DNA from: Actinomycetes bacterium
Lineage (GTDB): Bacteria; Actinomycetota; Acidimicrobiia; Acidimicrobiales; Acidimicrobiaceae
Assembly: GCA_021785315.1 (NCBI GenBank)
Contig: JAJYFX010000055.1
Coordinates: 1 to 8,652 of the forward strand
DNA: 8,652 nt
Direction: 5' to 3'
Position numbers and translations under genes: made by a program. Shown piece after piece: positions 6,798 through 8,652 of the stretch (position 1 is the stretch's first letter; the number at the start of each line of letters is the position of its first letter). The notes beneath the pieces are model-generated. The model was not told the DNA's origin, made no database searches, and saw nothing but the letters and a program-made list of their open reading frames with translations.

Positions 6798-7036
6798 TAC
6801 AGTTTGCCCGTTACTAGCGCATAGGCTCCGGCAACCGTGTCAACTCCGTCAAGTTCTGATTCTTCGACGGTAATGTCGAAAGCTTCTTCGAGAGCCATCA
6901 CAAGTTCAACCAGATCGAGGGAGTCCGCGTCGAGATCCTCTGCGAATCGGGCTTCTAGCGTTACCTGCTCGGGTTTTACGCCGAGTACCTCGACTGCACA
7001 GCCCCGGAATTTTTCAAAAGTAGCCTGCTCGTCCAT
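6797..7036 (-). CDS. acpP: Acyl carrier protein
   Basis: AcpP carries growing acyl chains as thioesters on a 4'-phosphopantetheine arm and is the shared substrate carrier of FabF, FabG and FabH. The 79-residue, strongly acidic protein has the usual four-helix size. The motif DADSLDLVELVMALEE puts the phosphopantetheine on Ser39. The start ATG has an AAAGGA site at 7050-7045, about 8 bases upstream, preceded by a very AT-rich stretch that would keep the start unstructured. It lies between fabG and fabF; an ACP beside its synthase is typical of type II fatty acid clusters. Residues 12-13 contain a cysteine (RGCAVEV), which is not needed for function. A polyketide-type carrier is unlikely given the neighbours. 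Confidence 0.95.
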   Translation of the reverse strand: MDEQATFEKFRGCAVEVLGVKPEQVTLEARFAEDLDADSLDLVELVMALEEAFDITVEESELDGVDTVAGAYALVTGKL

Positions 7037-7099
7037 CTGGTGTTTCCTTTCATTTAATTTAATTGTCGATTCGGCCGTTCGGCCAATTTCCTTACGAGA

Positions 7100-7128
7100 A
7101 TGATGTATTGCCGGTGTGAGCCGGACAA
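7100..7128 (-). promoter_or_regulatory. Weak candidate internal promoter before acpP
   Basis: In the 108-base gap between fabG and acpP, the minus strand shows TTGTCC (7128-7123) and CATCAT (7105-7100) separated by 17 bases. Each matches its sigma-70 consensus at four of six positions. Extra transcription of acpP, whose product is needed in large excess, would make sense, but the match is weak. Confidence 0.25.
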
Positions 7129-7144
7129 GGATGATTCTTCTGAA

Positions 7145-7867
7145 CTAGAACCCCATCGCTAAACCCCCATCGACAGGTAATACAACGCCCGTAATATACC
7201 CAGCCTGTTCAGAAGCTAGGAATTCTACTGCTGCGGCTACGTCCTCGGGAGAGGCCGCCCTTTGCATTGGAATCTGGCCGATCATGAGCTTTACCTTGTC
7301 TTCACCGAGGATATTGAACATGTCTGTGTCGACAGCTCCCGGCGCTACCACGTTTACCGTGATGGAGCGTGATGCAATTTCGCGTGCAAGCGACCTTGCC
7401 AGCCCGATAAGCCCGGCCTTGGACGCGCCATAATTGGCTTGCCCGGCAATTCCCATCTGAGCCACTATCGATGAGATGTAAATAATTCGTCCCCAGTGCC
7501 CCTTGACCATCTTGGGCAGGGCGAGCTTCGTCAGGTGGTAGGCGGAAGTCAGATTTGTTTGTATGACGTCGTTCCAGGCATCCTCGCCCATTCTGAGCAT
7601 GAGCGTATCTTTAGTCATTCCGGCGTTGGCGACAAGTATCTCGACCGGCCCGAATGAAGATTCAATCTGGGGAAAAATTTCCGCAATTTGGCTGGGGTCG
7701 GAAACGTCACACTTGATTGCTAGAACGCCCTTATCGAGCAGCTCGTCGGGAACCGGATTATTTCTATAAGTCACGGCAACCTTGCAACCAGCCCTTAGAA
7801 ACGAGCTGGCAGAGGCAAAGCCAATTCCCTTAGCACCTCCTGTGACTAACACAGTTCTGGCGGTCAT
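7145..7867 (-). CDS. fabG: 3-oxoacyl-ACP reductase
   Basis: FabG reduces 3-ketoacyl-ACP to 3-hydroxyacyl-ACP with NADPH, the step after FabH or FabF condensation. The 240-residue length is normal for a classical short-chain dehydrogenase. It shows the TGGAKGIG nucleotide loop (9-16), CDVSD (53-57), NAG (81-83), and the catalytic set Asn105, Ser133, Tyr146 and Lys150 (YGASK). The C-terminus VDGGLAMGF resembles mycobacterial MabA/FabG1. The chosen ATG overlaps the fabH stop by four bases (ATGA) and has GGAG 6 bases upstream (7877-7874). Longer starts at 7879 or 7924 lack such a site and would run deeper into fabH. The family is broad, but the surrounding fabH, acpP and fabF make the fatty acid role very likely. 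Confidence 0.94.
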   Translation of the reverse strand: MTARTVLVTGGAKGIGFASASSFLRAGCKVAVTYRNNPVPDELLDKGVLAIKCDVSDPSQIAEIFPQIESSFGPVEILVANAGMTKDTLMLRMGEDAWNDVIQTNLTSAYHLTKLALPKMVKGHWGRIIYISSIVAQMGIAGQANYGASKAGLIGLARSLAREIASRSITVNVVAPGAVDTDMFNILGEDKVKLMIGQIPMQRAASPEDVAAAVEFLASEQAGYITGVVLPVDGGLAMGF

Positions 7868-8652
7868 TTTTGACTCCATCTCACAACTGTGCTTGACCAG
7901 GTCATGCCGGCGCCAAATCCGCAAAAGAGGACGTTGTCGCCCTCTTTGAGCCGACCGCTATCGGCAGCCGCCGCGAGCGCCAAAGGAATCGATGCGGACG
8001 ACGTGTTTCCGGTCTTGTCTAGCACAATCGACGTCTTTTCCATCGGAATTCCCAAACGGTGGTTTGCCGCCTCGATGATTCTGAGATTGGCCTGGTGGGG
8101 TATTACCAGGTCGATATCGTCGCTGGTAAGTTTGGCTCCCTCGATGACATTCTTTGCGGACTCAACCATGACGCGGACGGCCTTTTTGAATACTTCTCGG
8201 CCTTCCATCGTCATGTAACCGCCGTGATTGCAGTACAGAATCGGCATTGCCGAGCCGTCGACTCCGAGGTCGTAGGAAAGGATTTTATCTTCAACCGGGT
8301 CGGCTTCCATGACAATAGCGCCTGCTCCGTCGCCAAAGAGAACAGCAGTGGACCTGTCGTTCTGGTCGGTTATCTTCGAAAGGGTATCGGATCCTATCAC
8401 GAGGACACGATTGGCTCCCATCTTTATCATGCCTCCGGCTACCACCATCGCATACACAAAGCCTGCGCATGCCGCATTTAAGTCGAATGCTCCGCCTCCG
8501 GTTCCGATTAGATCCTGAACCACGGAAGAGGTTGCTGGCGTAGTGAGATCAGGTGTGGTGGTGGACAGAACGAGAAGGTCGATTTCGCTGGCTAACAGCC
8601 CTGCCGACTCTAAGGCCATCTTCCCTGCTTCGGCAGCCAATGAAGCAGTCGT
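7864..8652 (-). CDS. fabH: Beta-ketoacyl-ACP synthase III, C-terminal part (5' end outside window)
   Basis: FabH starts fatty acid synthesis by condensing an acyl-CoA primer with malonyl-ACP. The visible 262 residues run to the window edge, so the start is missing, probably by about 50 residues compared with the E. coli enzyme. The triad is complete: Cys62 in NAACAGF, His186 in IPHQAN and Asn216 in KTGNTSSAS (visible numbering). FGDGAGA and the C-terminal GFGAGMTWSS are also typical. A TTG at 8640 is internal and not the start, because the frame stays open (TTAS precedes it) and the family needs more N-terminal sequence. The TGA stop overlaps the fabG ATG. Primer preference (acetyl or branched acyl) cannot be read from this part. 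Confidence 0.94.
   Translation of the reverse strand, partial: TTASLAAEAGKMALESAGLLASEIDLLVLSTTTPDLTTPATSSVVQDLIGTGGGAFDLNAACAGFVYAMVVAGGMIKMGANRVLVIGSDTLSKITDQNDRSTAVLFGDGAGAIVMEADPVEDKILSYDLGVDGSAMPILYCNHGGYMTMEGREVFKKAVRVMVESAKNVIEGAKLTSDDIDLVIPHQANLRIIEAANHRLGIPMEKTSIVLDKTGNTSSASIPLALAAAADSGRLKEGDNVLFCGFGAGMTWSSTVVRWSQK

Noticed and set aside
7868..7924. A longer FabG starting at 7924 or 7879.
   Set aside because: The extra residues are not like any FabG N-terminus, while ATG 7867 has a well-placed GGAG and the usual four-base overlap with the fabH stop.
8059..8481. A 140-codon plus-strand open frame opposite fabH.
   Set aside because: The opposite strand encodes fabH with all its catalytic motifs. 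The antisense frame has no family features.

Overview
The window is a dense bacterial chromosomal segment of roughly balanced base composition. Nearly all of it is coding, and it holds two core biosynthetic clusters with two accessory genes between them. The lineage cannot be fixed from the sequence. The FabG resembles actinobacterial MabA/FabG1, including its C-terminal VDGG-x-x-MGF ending, and a CsoR-type operator is present; both suggest an actinobacterium-like host. A dedicated TrpF is unusual for actinobacteria that rely on PriA, so a deep-branching group such as Acidimicrobiia is possible. This is a low-confidence inference.

Positions 2-3188 (+ strand) carry the last part of a tryptophan operon in the order trpC (5' end cut by the window edge), trpF, trpB, trpA. 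The genes abut or overlap by one to a few bases, so they are almost certainly co-transcribed and translationally coupled. Together they convert phosphoribosylanthranilate to CdRP (TrpF), then to indole-3-glycerol phosphate (TrpC), then to tryptophan (TrpA/TrpB). TrpF has an unexplained C-terminal tail of about 45 residues.

Positions 3262-5413 (- strand) hold a small DUF302 protein and an ABC1/AarF/UbiB-family kinase-like protein. The DUF302 gene has its own promoter-like region. A near-perfect ATACC...GGTAT palindrome typical of CsoR/CstR-family (copper or sulfur sensing) operators overlaps its -10 box. The kinase gene has an inverted repeat (AACTTAG-N7-CTAAGTT) just upstream of its start. 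A perfect 12-bp, bidirectional-looking intrinsic terminator separates it from the next operon.

Positions 5586-8652 (- strand) are a type II fatty acid synthesis operon, transcribed fabH (5' end beyond the right edge), fabG, acpP, fabF. FabH starts chains from acyl-CoA and malonyl-ACP, FabF elongates them, FabG reduces the 3-ketoacyl-ACP, and AcpP carries the intermediates. The fabH/fabG and acpP/fabF junctions overlap (ATGA and TAATG). A 108-base gap before acpP may hold a secondary promoter. No RNA genes, mobile elements or CRISPR arrays were seen. I found no wholly new multi-gene system. The best lead is the metal- or sulfur-type operator controlling the DUF302 gene.
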